From: Halorientalis sp. LT38
GTDB taxonomy: Archaea > Halobacteriota > Halobacteria > Halobacteriales > Haloarculaceae
Reading direction: 5' to 3'
DNA: 64,000 nucleotides
Assembly (NCBI RefSeq): GCF_037031225.1
Contig: NZ_JAYEZN010000001.1
Location: 1,240,001 to 1,304,000, forward strand
Part shown: one piece after another, positions 8,357-17,167 of the stretch
How the letters are laid out: every line of letters begins with the position of its first letter
Numbering within the stretch: position 1 is the first letter of the stretch
Translations under genes and position numbers: made by a program
The notes under the pieces: generated by a model
What the model was told of the DNA's origin: nothing
What the model saw: only the letters and a program-made list of their open reading frames with translations
Databases searched by the model: none

Positions 8357-9892
8357 ATGTCTGAGGCGTCCGAAGAAGAGCAATCAGTCACTGATTCTCT
8401 TTCCACAGTATTTTCGGGTGGCTTACTCGTCTCAGCGGGAAAAGTCGTCGCTCTAGGCCTTGGATTTCTCACACAGGTCGCGATGGCACGTCTGCTGGCT
8501 GAAGGGGCATATGGACAGGTCGTCCTTACACTTTCCGTGATCAGTGTCGCTGGATTAGTGGCTAAACTCGGATTGGATAGTGGAGTCACGAGAAAGTATC
8601 CGCACCACGAAGGTGAGCCAGCGGAAGCGCTCGGTGTCGTCCGTTCAAGTCTTTTTATCGCAGGGATCTCGGGAGTTGCAGTCGGTTGTCTCGTATTCGT
8701 GTTAGCACCATTTATTGCTCAAAGGATTTTCAATGAACCGTCGCTAACGGTCCTGTTCCGTATTGCAGCAGTAATAATCCCATTTAATGCACTCAGCTGG
8801 GTCGCCGTTTCGTTAGCCCAAGGTGCGAGGAATGCCCGACCACATACATACGTAAAACAGCTGTTCCAGCCAATTGTTCGGTTCCTCGCTATCTCTGGTC
8901 TCTTGATTGGGGGGTTTGGGGCTGCCGGCGCAATAGCGGGTCAGACCACTGCCTTGGTTCTGGCAGCCATACTGGCACTTCTTCTCCTACACCGTAGTCT
9001 TCCAACGTTCGACACTACGCCGGTCCCCATGCACAAATCACTGCTTACGTTTTCCATTCCACTTTTAGCAGTTCAGGGGATGGGCTTTCTGAACACGAAC
9101 GTCGACATCTACATGGTAGGCTACTTTCTGGCGTCGTCCGATCTCGGGATCTACAACATCGCGCTGCAGATCGGAAATCTGGTGACTGCACTGCTATCTA
9201 CGGCTGGGTTCCTGCTGCCGCCGATGTTGACTCGGTTGCAGAAGAACGGCCAGACGGCCGAAATGCGGCGAACCTATCAGGTGCTCACGAAGTGGATGGT
9301 CGTTCTCATTCTACCGGGTGCAGTCGTTCTGTTTTTCGCCCCCGAACTGGTCATCGGCCTGTTGTTCGGGGAGAGATACGTCCCCGGAGTGACGGCGCTC
9401 CGGATTCTCCTGATCGGAAAAGTAGTTGCTATCGTTATGGGTCTGAACACGCAGGCATTGATCGCACTGGGTGAGAACCGATTTGTCTCGTATCTGGTGT
9501 TCTTCCAGACTGTAGTCAACGTGATTGTCAACTACTCACTAATTCCGATCATCGGAATTGAGGGTGCGGCGATCGGAATGATGGTAAGTGCGATACTTGG
9601 CGACGTGGTGGGTGTTGGTATTCTATACAGAGAGTACGAAGTGCACCCGCTTACGAAAGCTATCCTCGGCCCAGTGGGAGCGGTCTGTGCTGTAGCAGTG
9701 CTCGGCTACGCTCTCGTACAGGCAGCTAACCTACCGACGTACTTCGTTGTCGTTATCGTCGGTATCGCTTACGTCCCGATCGTTGCAACACTCGCCCCAG
9801 AACCGGAAGACGAGCAGTTACTGACGCGGGTCGAGGACCGAACGGGCTACGAGCTCACGTTCGTCCGGCGGGCGTTTCGGTTGGTCGGGTAG
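8357..9892 (+). CDS. Oligosaccharide flippase (Wzx/AglR-like)
   Basis: A 511-residue polytopic membrane protein with about 12-14 hydrophobic helices, matching the polysaccharide-biosynthesis MOP superfamily. The N-terminal helix block (LSTVFSGGLLVSAGKVVALGLGFLTQVAMARLLAEGAYGQV) is the family hallmark. It would move lipid-linked glycan from the cytoplasmic to the outer face of the membrane. The start follows an AT-rich stretch with TATA-like runs (about 8300-8335). The 3' end overlaps the convergent DUF2206-like gene by 38 bases, so both C-termini share DNA. The function is firm at family level and fits the surrounding glycosyltransferases. Confidence 0.85.
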   Translation: MSEASEEEQSVTDSLSTVFSGGLLVSAGKVVALGLGFLTQVAMARLLAEGAYGQVVLTLSVISVAGLVAKLGLDSGVTRKYPHHEGEPAEALGVVRSSLFIAGISGVAVGCLVFVLAPFIAQRIFNEPSLTVLFRIAAVIIPFNALSWVAVSLAQGARNARPHTYVKQLFQPIVRFLAISGLLIGGFGAAGAIAGQTTALVLAAILALLLLHRSLPTFDTTPVPMHKSLLTFSIPLLAVQGMGFLNTNVDIYMVGYFLASSDLGIYNIALQIGNLVTALLSTAGFLLPPMLTRLQKNGQTAEMRRTYQVLTKWMVVLILPGAVVLFFAPELVIGLLFGERYVPGVTALRILLIGKVVAIVMGLNTQALIALGENRFVSYLVFFQTVVNVIVNYSLIPIIGIEGAAIGMMVSAILGDVVGVGILYREYEVHPLTKAILGPVGAVCAVAVLGYALVQAANLPTYFVVVIVGIAYVPIVATLAPEPEDEQLLTRVEDRTGYELTFVRRAFRLVG

Positions 9893-12221
9893 AAGCGTTC
9901 GTCCGATTGAACGACGGTTTGTGGTAGATATGGTTGTACCCGCTGGTGTAGATTTGGTTGCCGTCGGTGAACTCACTCATATTCTTCCGATAGAAGTTGA
10001 ACTTGTAGCCGATCGGGAACCCACCCAGATCCGTGTTCCGTGGCTGCAGTACCAGATAGCTGTTCGACGGAACGTCTGTTTGGTTCATCTGAATCGGTAC
10101 GTACCCGAAGGTACCGTTCGGAGCGGCAGCCGTGATAGAACCACGATAGAAGTCGAGTTGGTTCTCGACGGTTATATCAGCGTAAGTCGCTTCACCTGGA
10201 GGAATTTTATTTCCAACCCAGGCGTGAGACTGAATGTTACATGGGACGCACTTGGTCGTCCGGAGGCGAAGCGGAGGGTTCTCGCTCTGTTCCAATCTGT
10301 GCTCACTGAGACTGTTACTCGGCGCCACGTCGTGGGTGACGGTCTCGGAGACGAATCCAATGTTGAGCAACAGGAAGACCGCCAACAGTACTGCCAGGGC
10401 GTGGATCGCCACGCTACCGGACGGCCACGGGACCCACCGCGATAACCGACCGATTCGCCGACCGAACCACCGCCCAGCCCCAGCCAGTTCCCGGACGCCG
10501 ACGACGGCGAAGGGGACGGCGAAGACGAAGATGATCATCATCACTCTGGCGACGGCGAAGGCGTTCCCGGAGGGCAGCAGCGATCCGATGAACATACTGA
10601 AGAAACCGGTACCGACCGCGAGGAATCCGGGATCGACGCGCTGGTCCCGGAAGACGACGAGCCTGATCGCCGTGGCCGCGATGCCGATCGCCATCAGCAG
10701 GCCGAAAACGACGTAGAGGTACTTCGAGATCGTGATCGCCTGTGCCTGATAGGACTGCTGGAAGCTCGTCGCTGCACTGCCGGTTACCTGCGTGTACAGC
10801 ACGCCGTACATGGCGTCGAGTACCTTCCGGGGGAGCGTGGCGAACTTGGCACCCTTCGCCGTGTACAGGTACCAGCTGATAGCCAGTGCGGCGTAGAATC
10901 CAATGAATGATGGCCGGAGGATCGACGGCGTCTCCAGATCGAGGTCGGCTTCGGACGTTCCGAACCACTCCGCCGGCGCTACTCGCCTGACTTGCTCGGA
11001 GATGGTGGTCGAAATGCCAAACCGGAACAGCAACTGTAGCGTCTTGAACGCGACGGCACCGACGACGAGCGCGAACATGACGACGTACGCCGTTCCGTAG
11101 TGTGAGACCGCGATACCGAATCCGAAAGCGAGCAGCGAAACGTGCTGCGTCCGTGGCGACAGTCGGTCGGTGCTAAACGCCAGCCCAAGTAACGCGAGGA
11201 AAATGACGGGCGTTGCAGCCCGGCCGGCAGTCGGATACAGGACGTAAAACGAGTACGACGAGACGAAGATGAAGACCGAGAGGAGAGCGGCTCTCGGAGA
11301 AAAGTACCGTCGGAACATCTCGTAGAGCGTGACGGGCAGAAACGACACGAGAAGCGGGTTCACGAGATTCCACTCGACTTCGATCGGCAGCCCAGTCACG
11401 ACCGCATACGAGGGGAAGAGGACACCGTTAGCGAGCAACGAACCGACGCCCGCGCCGTAGTTAGGAATCCAGCGCCCCTGCTCCATCGTGATCTGTGGCA
11501 GCGGCTGCGTAAAGGTATAGAACTGAATGACACGGCCGTGGTACAGGAGGGCGAGCGAGACACACCAGATGACCAGCGGGAAGTACCAGCTCTCGTCGCT
11601 GAAGGCGACGATACACACCGGAAGGAGGGCGATCACGAGCACGAGAGCCAGCAGTATCGAGTTGGTGCCGGTCTGGTGGTAATAGACCGATCCCAGAACG
11701 CTCAGGAACGGCAGCAGCAACAGCCCGAGCGTGACCGGGCTCACAAATTGGTCTCGCTCCAGGACCAGTGTGATATCGCCGTCGGATACCGCTGCACCGA
11801 GAGCAGCGAATCCGATGTAGCTCAGGGACAGGACAGGGAGTTCGATGACGCGAGCAATTCCGACTTCAGGAAGGACGATGCTCGCCACAGCGCCGACGAG
11901 CATGATCGAGATTAGACTGAGGCCGAACGCAAAGCACGCTGTAGTCGCGACCGATTCATCGGGATATCCGAGAACGACCAGGACGATCAGTCCTGGAACG
12001 AACGTGAGAAACACGATACCGAGGAGTTCCCGAAGGAGCGGAACGCTCCAGACGTAGGTTTCGACGACGGAAATCCCGTTGATCAGACCGACGAATGCGA
12101 CTGTCACCAACAGAAGATTCGTCCCGGTAAACCGGACTACCAGACTGTCCGCATCGAGTCGAACCGGGAGCGCGGACGCTATCGACGGCAGCCCATCGTC
12201 GAGCGCTGTGATCTCGCTCAT
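9855..12221 (-). CDS. Large polytopic membrane protein, DUF2206-like; candidate glycan transferase or polymerase
   Basis: This 788-residue protein has roughly 15-18 predicted membrane helices in the first 620 residues and a 150-residue extracellular C-terminal domain with four Cys-poor beta stretches and several N-x-S/T sequons. The layout resembles GT-C type enzymes and DUF2206 proteins found in archaeal glycan clusters. An acidic residue pair near the first extracellular loop, expected for GT-C catalysis, is not obvious, so the enzyme role is inference. It is the last gene of the six-gene minus-strand operon, overlapping the upstream glycosyltransferase by four bases. Alternatives are a Wzy-like polymerase or an O-antigen-ligase analogue. 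Confidence 0.6.
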   Translation of the reverse strand: MSEITALDDGLPSIASALPVRLDADSLVVRFTGTNLLLVTVAFVGLINGISVVETYVWSVPLLRELLGIVFLTFVPGLIVLVVLGYPDESVATTACFAFGLSLISIMLVGAVASIVLPEVGIARVIELPVLSLSYIGFAALGAAVSDGDITLVLERDQFVSPVTLGLLLLPFLSVLGSVYYHQTGTNSILLALVLVIALLPVCIVAFSDESWYFPLVIWCVSLALLYHGRVIQFYTFTQPLPQITMEQGRWIPNYGAGVGSLLANGVLFPSYAVVTGLPIEVEWNLVNPLLVSFLPVTLYEMFRRYFSPRAALLSVFIFVSSYSFYVLYPTAGRAATPVIFLALLGLAFSTDRLSPRTQHVSLLAFGFGIAVSHYGTAYVVMFALVVGAVAFKTLQLLFRFGISTTISEQVRRVAPAEWFGTSEADLDLETPSILRPSFIGFYAALAISWYLYTAKGAKFATLPRKVLDAMYGVLYTQVTGSAATSFQQSYQAQAITISKYLYVVFGLLMAIGIAATAIRLVVFRDQRVDPGFLAVGTGFFSMFIGSLLPSGNAFAVARVMMIIFVFAVPFAVVGVRELAGAGRWFGRRIGRLSRWVPWPSGSVAIHALAVLLAVFLLLNIGFVSETVTHDVAPSNSLSEHRLEQSENPPLRLRTTKCVPCNIQSHAWVGNKIPPGEATYADITVENQLDFYRGSITAAAPNGTFGYVPIQMNQTDVPSNSYLVLQPRNTDLGGFPIGYKFNFYRKNMSEFTDGNQIYTSGYNHIYHKPSFNRTNASTRPTETPAGRT

Positions 12222-13330
12222 ACGGACTCGTACACCTCGGAGAGGGACGCCACACGGTGAGACCAGGAAAATTCGTCCGCCAGCCGCTCGGCTGTGGCTC
12301 GCATCTCGGATCGCTGCGTTTCGTCCGAAAGGACGTTCTGGACCGCCGTGACGAACGATCCGTCCGATTGAACGGTCTTCGCTGCCCCCTCGTCGTCGAG
12401 TTTCGCTGCCACGCTCGGTCCCGCCGACAGAACCATCGGCAGTCCGAGCGCTGCGTAGTAGTAGATCTTCACCGGAGAGGACGCCCGTTGTAACGACGAC
12501 CGGTGCTGGGGGTTGATCGCGACGGCGGACCGGGAGAGGAGTCGAAACGCCTCGTCGTCGGGGAGATGGCCTTCGATTCGTAACGCGTCGAGCCCTCGCT
12601 CTTCTTTGCCGTCACGGAGTTCTTCTTCCTTGGCGCCGCTGCCGATGACGACCATCTCCTCCACCTCGGGGAGCGCGGCGATCTCGTAAATCGCCGTGGT
12701 ATCCAGTTTGGGGTGAAGCGTGCCGAGAAACGTCACACGCCCGGAGACCGTTTCGTCGGCCCGGTAGGGGCGGACGGTATCGGCGAAGTACCCGTTCGGA
12801 ATCACCCTGATCTTCTCGGCGGGCAGGTCCCACTCCTCACGGACGAGCCGCCTCATGTTCTCCGATACGACGACGATCGCACTGGCCGAGCGAACGGCTC
12901 TCCCCTCGATTCCCCGAATGACTCGCTGAACAGCCGACCCGAGCGGGAGATCACCATACAGTGGCGACGCGAAGGCGAGATCGTGCATGTCGAGAACGTA
13001 CTCCCGTTCTCCGAAGAACTGACCGACACCACCGAGCGTCGAATGTTCGAATTGAACGGTCCCACCGGAGTCGTTCGCCTGGGACCTGGCCCTGCGAGCG
13101 ATAGCAGCGGCACGGATCGGCTGGTCGACGACACCGGAGTTCGGCACCGAGACGAAGGAGGTGTCCAAGGCTTCCAATCGGTCCGGCAGCGTCCCGTCCG
13201 GCTCGGGTGCGACCAGCGTCACGTCGTGACCCTTCGCCGCCAGACCCGAAGCGAACGCAGATACCCGGTTCGTGCCACCGCTCTGGTGACTCAGATCACC
13301 ACCGTGAGCGATCACGATGGAGTCACTCAT
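12218..13330 (-). CDS. Family 4 glycosyltransferase with altered donor-site glutamate
   Basis: A 370-residue GT-B protein. The N-terminal GGDLSHQSGGTNRVSAFASGLAAKGHDV region and FLGTLHPKLDTTAIYEI block are typical of GT4. In the usual donor-binding motif the second Glu of E-x7-E is replaced: the segment reads SSPVKIYYYAALGLPMVLS where relatives of this subgroup have KIxEYMA. The first Glu is likewise missing (RSSLQRASSP). It may be inactive or use a different donor geometry. ATGA overlaps tie it to the sulfatase-like gene before it and the DUF2206-like gene after it. Confidence 0.8.
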   Translation of the reverse strand: MSDSIVIAHGGDLSHQSGGTNRVSAFASGLAAKGHDVTLVAPEPDGTLPDRLEALDTSFVSVPNSGVVDQPIRAAAIARRARSQANDSGGTVQFEHSTLGGVGQFFGEREYVLDMHDLAFASPLYGDLPLGSAVQRVIRGIEGRAVRSASAIVVVSENMRRLVREEWDLPAEKIRVIPNGYFADTVRPYRADETVSGRVTFLGTLHPKLDTTAIYEIAALPEVEEMVVIGSGAKEEELRDGKEERGLDALRIEGHLPDDEAFRLLSRSAVAINPQHRSSLQRASSPVKIYYYAALGLPMVLSAGPSVAAKLDDEGAAKTVQSDGSFVTAVQNVLSDETQRSEMRATAERLADEFSWSHRVASLSEVYESV

Positions 13331-14547
13331 ACGCCTTCGCCCCTGCCAACGTCGTCGACAGCCGAGACGATAGCGTCCCGTTCTCGGCGGTTCAGCTGAT
13401 GGCGAGCAAGGACGGGCGAGTCGCCACCCGGGGCAGACTCCGCGCTCCCGGAGACCGACTGCTGCAGAGACCCATCCGCCGTGTGGACTGCCACCGTCTG
13501 TCCGTCCCTGGTGTGGCTCACTTCGAACGCTGAAGCGAGGTCTGTTGGTGAGTCAGAACGGCTCGAAATCGATAGTAGCTCGCCAAGATTTGCCAGCGAT
13601 ATCGGATCGGAGACGGTCTCCTCACCGACACCGTCGACCACCAGCGGCACGTGAACGTTCTCCTCGTAGAGATACGGTTCGTGGCCGTACGTCCCGTGCT
13701 CGCCGAAGGCCTCACCGTGGTCGCCGTGGACGGCGATCACCGTATCGTCTCCGACGTCCCCGCGCAACCGTTCCAGAAAGGCATCTGAATACCGGATCGA
13801 GTCGTCGTACGCCGTCACCAGCCGCTCGTGAACCGGATCCTCGAACGGCGTCTCGTGGCTCTGGCGCCAGAACTCGAAGTTGGCGTGGAACTCCTTCCAC
13901 TTCGCCTGGGTCCGGTACTCGTCGCCCGCGAGGTACGGATTATGGGCGTCCATGAGGAACACCCAGAGGAAGTACGGCTCGTCCGTCCCCTCGACCCACT
14001 CCAGCATCTCGTCGTAGTAGGACTCCCAGGGCTTGAACACCTCCTCGCGCTGCCAGAAGTTCATGAACACCCGCGCCATCGACGACAGTCCGCTCTCATC
14101 GAGGAACCCCTGGAACACCTTCTGGTACACCGAGCCGCGATTCGACTCGTCCATGAAGTCCTGGAAGTGGTCGAACCCCTGGTCGAACCCGAAATGCCGC
14201 GACGTGAACGGGTTCGGCGTGAACGCGGCCGTCTCGTAGCCGAGCCGTTGCATCCGCTCTGGAAGCGTCTCCCGGGCTTCCATGTGAGCCTTGATCCGTT
14301 CGCGCCGGGCGGTCAGTTCCGAGTCCGCGTCGACGTCCCGATCCACAGGCCACTGGCCCGTGAAGATCACCGGCATCGATTCGGGCGTCGCCGGCCCCGG
14401 TGCTATCGCGTTCTCGAACACCAGCCCGTCCTCGGCCATCCGATCGAGCGTCGGCGTCGTATCCTCCCCGTAGCCGTGGAACCCGCAGTGGTCAGCCCGC
14501 AGACTGTCGACCGTCACCAGCACGATGTTCTCGCGGTCGTCGCTCAC
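13327..14547 (-). CDS. Sulfatase-like hydrolase (Thr-nucleophile type)
   Basis: Member of the alkaline phosphatase superfamily, 406 residues. Metal-binding blocks are VTVDSLRADHCG at the N-terminus and AVHGDHGEAFGEHGTYGH in the middle. The active-site block reads GPATPESMPVIFTG, with Thr nine residues before the TG, so the Cys or Ser needed for formylglycine is absent. The next gene upstream is a paralogue with the same organisation, which suggests tandem duplication. It overlaps both neighbours by four bases. A phosphodiesterase or phosphotransferase acting on the surface glycan fits the active site better than sulfate hydrolysis. Confidence 0.8.
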   Translation of the reverse strand: MSDDRENIVLVTVDSLRADHCGFHGYGEDTTPTLDRMAEDGLVFENAIAPGPATPESMPVIFTGQWPVDRDVDADSELTARRERIKAHMEARETLPERMQRLGYETAAFTPNPFTSRHFGFDQGFDHFQDFMDESNRGSVYQKVFQGFLDESGLSSMARVFMNFWQREEVFKPWESYYDEMLEWVEGTDEPYFLWVFLMDAHNPYLAGDEYRTQAKWKEFHANFEFWRQSHETPFEDPVHERLVTAYDDSIRYSDAFLERLRGDVGDDTVIAVHGDHGEAFGEHGTYGHEPYLYEENVHVPLVVDGVGEETVSDPISLANLGELLSISSRSDSPTDLASAFEVSHTRDGQTVAVHTADGSLQQSVSGSAESAPGGDSPVLARHQLNRRERDAIVSAVDDVGRGEGV

Positions 14548-15851
14548 AGATCCCCACCTCCGAGAACCTCGCCGATGCCATTGCGGATCGCACGTCGCTC
14601 TTGCTCGCTGGCGACGTGATGCTCGACAGCTAGACCGAAGGCCTCGGTCCCTTCCGCCCCGTCGTCGGCCAGGTCCGAACGTTCCTCGGGATCGGCCGCG
14701 AGATCGTACAGTTCCTCCCGGCCGGGTTCGGTGATGTACTTCCCCGACTGCGTCCGGATCGCGACGCGCCGGTCGCCCTCGGCGAACACCTTGGAGGTGA
14801 CCCAGGGTCGCTCAGACTCCTCGAACAACGACGGCGCCGTGAACGAGTGAGACGCGTCGCCCAGCTCGGCGATCGTCGGCGCCAATTGACGCAACGCGAC
14901 CGGTCGTTCGACGCGGTCCGACCGATCCACGTTCCCGATCACGAGCGGGACGTGCACCAGATCCTCGTACAGATCCGGCTGGTGGCCGTAGCGATCGTGG
15001 GTCCCGAACTCCTCGCCGTGGTCGGCGTGGACGAGGAAGGCCGGATCGTCGGCCGCGAAGTCCTCCTGGATCCGTTCGAGGAACGCGTCGCCGTACCGGA
15101 TCGAGTCGTCGTAGAGGTCGATCAGCCGCTGGCGGATCTCGGGGTCAAAGTCCGGGGACCAGCCACCGGTAAACATCTCGTAGTACTGGCGGAAGGCGCG
15201 GTACTTGTCCGACCGCGAACTCCACTGCTGGTACTCCGCGGGCGGCATCCACGGGTGGTGGGGCTCCAGCAGGAGCACCCACAGGAAGTACGGCTCCTCG
15301 GCGCGCTCGCGCCACGCCTGGATCTCCTCGTAGAAGTCCTCCCACGGCCGCAGGATCTCGTCTCTCGTCGCGACGTTCTTGAACAGCCGCACGTACGTCG
15401 AGAGCCCGCCGCCCTCGATGGAACTCTCGAAGATCCGGTTCATCGCCCGCTCGAAGACTCCCTCGTCCTCGGCCAGGAAGTCCTCGAACCAGTCGAACCC
15501 GTCGTCGAATCCGAAATAGGACGACGCTGGCGGATTCGGGGAGAGCGCGCCGGTCGTGTAGCCGGCGTCGGAGAGGACCTCGGCGATCGTCGGTCGCGAG
15601 GTCACCTGCTCGCGCTGCTCCGTATTGAAGCCGATCTCCGGACTGGCCAGGGAGTGTTCGCCGGTCATCACGCTGGTCATCGACGCGATGGTCGGGACCC
15701 CCGAGGCGACAGCGTTCTCGAACACCACGCCGTCCTCGGCCATCCGGTCCAGCGTCGGCGTCGTGTCGCGTTCGTACCCCCAGTGGCCGCAGTGATCGGC
15801 CCGCAAACTGTCGTACGTGATCAAAACGATGTTTCGTTGGTCCTCGCTCAT
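14544..15851 (-). CDS. Sulfatase-like hydrolase (Thr-nucleophile type), tandem paralogue
   Basis: A 435-residue paralogue of the gene that follows it, with ITYDSLRADHCGHWGY at the start, GVPTIASMTSVMTG as the active-site block and VHADHGEEFGTHDRYGH as the second metal block. The predicted nucleophile is again Thr. Compared with its twin it has a longer C-terminal domain containing RTQSGKYITEPGREELYDLAADPEE, the standard sulfatase C-terminal block that contacts substrate. It overlaps the GT4 gene upstream by four bases. Shared order and spacing indicate that both hydrolases act on the product of the same operon. Confidence 0.8.
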   Translation of the reverse strand: MSEDQRNIVLITYDSLRADHCGHWGYERDTTPTLDRMAEDGVVFENAVASGVPTIASMTSVMTGEHSLASPEIGFNTEQREQVTSRPTIAEVLSDAGYTTGALSPNPPASSYFGFDDGFDWFEDFLAEDEGVFERAMNRIFESSIEGGGLSTYVRLFKNVATRDEILRPWEDFYEEIQAWRERAEEPYFLWVLLLEPHHPWMPPAEYQQWSSRSDKYRAFRQYYEMFTGGWSPDFDPEIRQRLIDLYDDSIRYGDAFLERIQEDFAADDPAFLVHADHGEEFGTHDRYGHQPDLYEDLVHVPLVIGNVDRSDRVERPVALRQLAPTIAELGDASHSFTAPSLFEESERPWVTSKVFAEGDRRVAIRTQSGKYITEPGREELYDLAADPEERSDLADDGAEGTEAFGLAVEHHVASEQERRAIRNGIGEVLGGGDL

Positions 15852-17167
15852 CGTGCAACCTCCTCGTAGATCGTACAGAACTGCCGGGCGACGCCCCGCC
15901 AGGAGTATTCGGCGGCACGCTCGCGCGCCCGGTCGGCCATCCGCGATCGCTCGTCACCCTCGACCGAGAGTACCCGGTCGATCCCCGCGGCCAGGCCGTC
16001 GGGATCGTTCGGCGAAACGAGAGAACCCTGCTCGCCCTCGTCGACCAGTCGCGGAATCCCGCCGACATCGGTCGCAACGGTGGGCGTCCCCGCGGCCAGC
16101 GCCTCCGTGACGGTCATCCCGAAGCCTTCCTCGCGGGAGGGCAGGGCGAAGACGTCGGCCAGCGCGTACAGCGCCGGCAGGTCCTCGCCGGGGACGAACC
16201 CGGCGAACCGCACGACGTCGGCGACGCCAGCCTCGGCGGCCAGCTCCCGGACCTCCGCGGTGTACTCGCCGTCGAGGTCGTCTTCCCCGGCGACGACGAC
16301 CTGCAGGTCCTCGTACCCGTGCTCGGCGACCAGCCGTTCCGTCGCTCGCACCAGGTCGTCGACCCCCTTCCGGGGCATCACGGTACCGACGAACAGGACG
16401 ACCGGACTGTCGTCGAGGTCGTAGGCCCTCCGAACCTCGCGCTGCCGTTCGGCCGGGACGTCCCCGAACCGGTCGACGTCGACGCCGTTGGGGACGACCG
16501 TCAACCGATCTCGCGGGACGCCCCGATCGGCGAACACGTCCGCGACGTCCGGGTTCAGCACCGTCGTGTGCGCGACCCGATTCGCCAGGAAGGTGTCCGG
16601 CGAGGCGAGCGACAGCACGTCCGGTGCGTCGAGTCCGCCTGTCTCGTCGTCGCCGCTCGCTGCGTCCTCGCCCACTTCGACGGTCCCCCCGTCGGCGGCC
16701 GCCGCCCCCTGCTGATCGTCGGTGAGCGCGTCGAGTCGCAACTCGCCGAGGTGGGCGGTGTACACCAGCCGATCGCGCAGCCACGGCGCGACCGTCGCCA
16801 GCACCGAGGCGGCGAAGGGCAGGTGCACGTGGATCACGTCCGGGTCGAGATCTCGCAGGCGGAAGAACGCCGCTCGCGCGAAGTTCGTCCGGTCGCCGAC
16901 GAGCCGCGCGAGCCCCACCGGCGATTCCACGAGTTCGTAGGGCACTCGCTCCCAGGGCTCGTCCGCGCCGGTACTGAGGTCGAACCGCTCGAAGCGCACG
17001 CCCTCGTGGCTCGCCCGGGCCGGGAGCCCGTCCCACTGGCGCTCCAGCACCGTCACGTCGTGGCCGGCCGCAGCCGTCTCGCGGGCGACGTTCCAGAGGA
17101 CGTTCGGAACTGACCCGCGCCCGTCGTGAACACGCTCGTGTCCGTCGTAGACGTGAACGATCTCCAT
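15848..17167 (-). CDS. Family 4 glycosyltransferase
   Basis: A 439-residue GT-B glycosyltransferase. The start at 17167 gives MEIVHVYDGHERVHDG, the normal GT4 N-terminus; the frame stays open far upstream only because the DNA is GC-rich. The C-terminal half holds LFVGTVMPRKGVDDLVRAT and the donor motif SREEGFGMTVTEALAAGTP with both glutamates. An unusual acidic, Gly-rich stretch of about 45 residues (GAAAADGGTVEVGEDAASGDDETGG) is inserted in the N-terminal domain. It shares one base with the stop of the gene upstream (TGATG) and four with the one downstream. Confidence 0.85.
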   Translation of the reverse strand: MEIVHVYDGHERVHDGRGSVPNVLWNVARETAAAGHDVTVLERQWDGLPARASHEGVRFERFDLSTGADEPWERVPYELVESPVGLARLVGDRTNFARAAFFRLRDLDPDVIHVHLPFAASVLATVAPWLRDRLVYTAHLGELRLDALTDDQQGAAAADGGTVEVGEDAASGDDETGGLDAPDVLSLASPDTFLANRVAHTTVLNPDVADVFADRGVPRDRLTVVPNGVDVDRFGDVPAERQREVRRAYDLDDSPVVLFVGTVMPRKGVDDLVRATERLVAEHGYEDLQVVVAGEDDLDGEYTAEVRELAAEAGVADVVRFAGFVPGEDLPALYALADVFALPSREEGFGMTVTEALAAGTPTVATDVGGIPRLVDEGEQGSLVSPNDPDGLAAGIDRVLSVEGDERSRMADRARERAAEYSWRGVARQFCTIYEEVAR

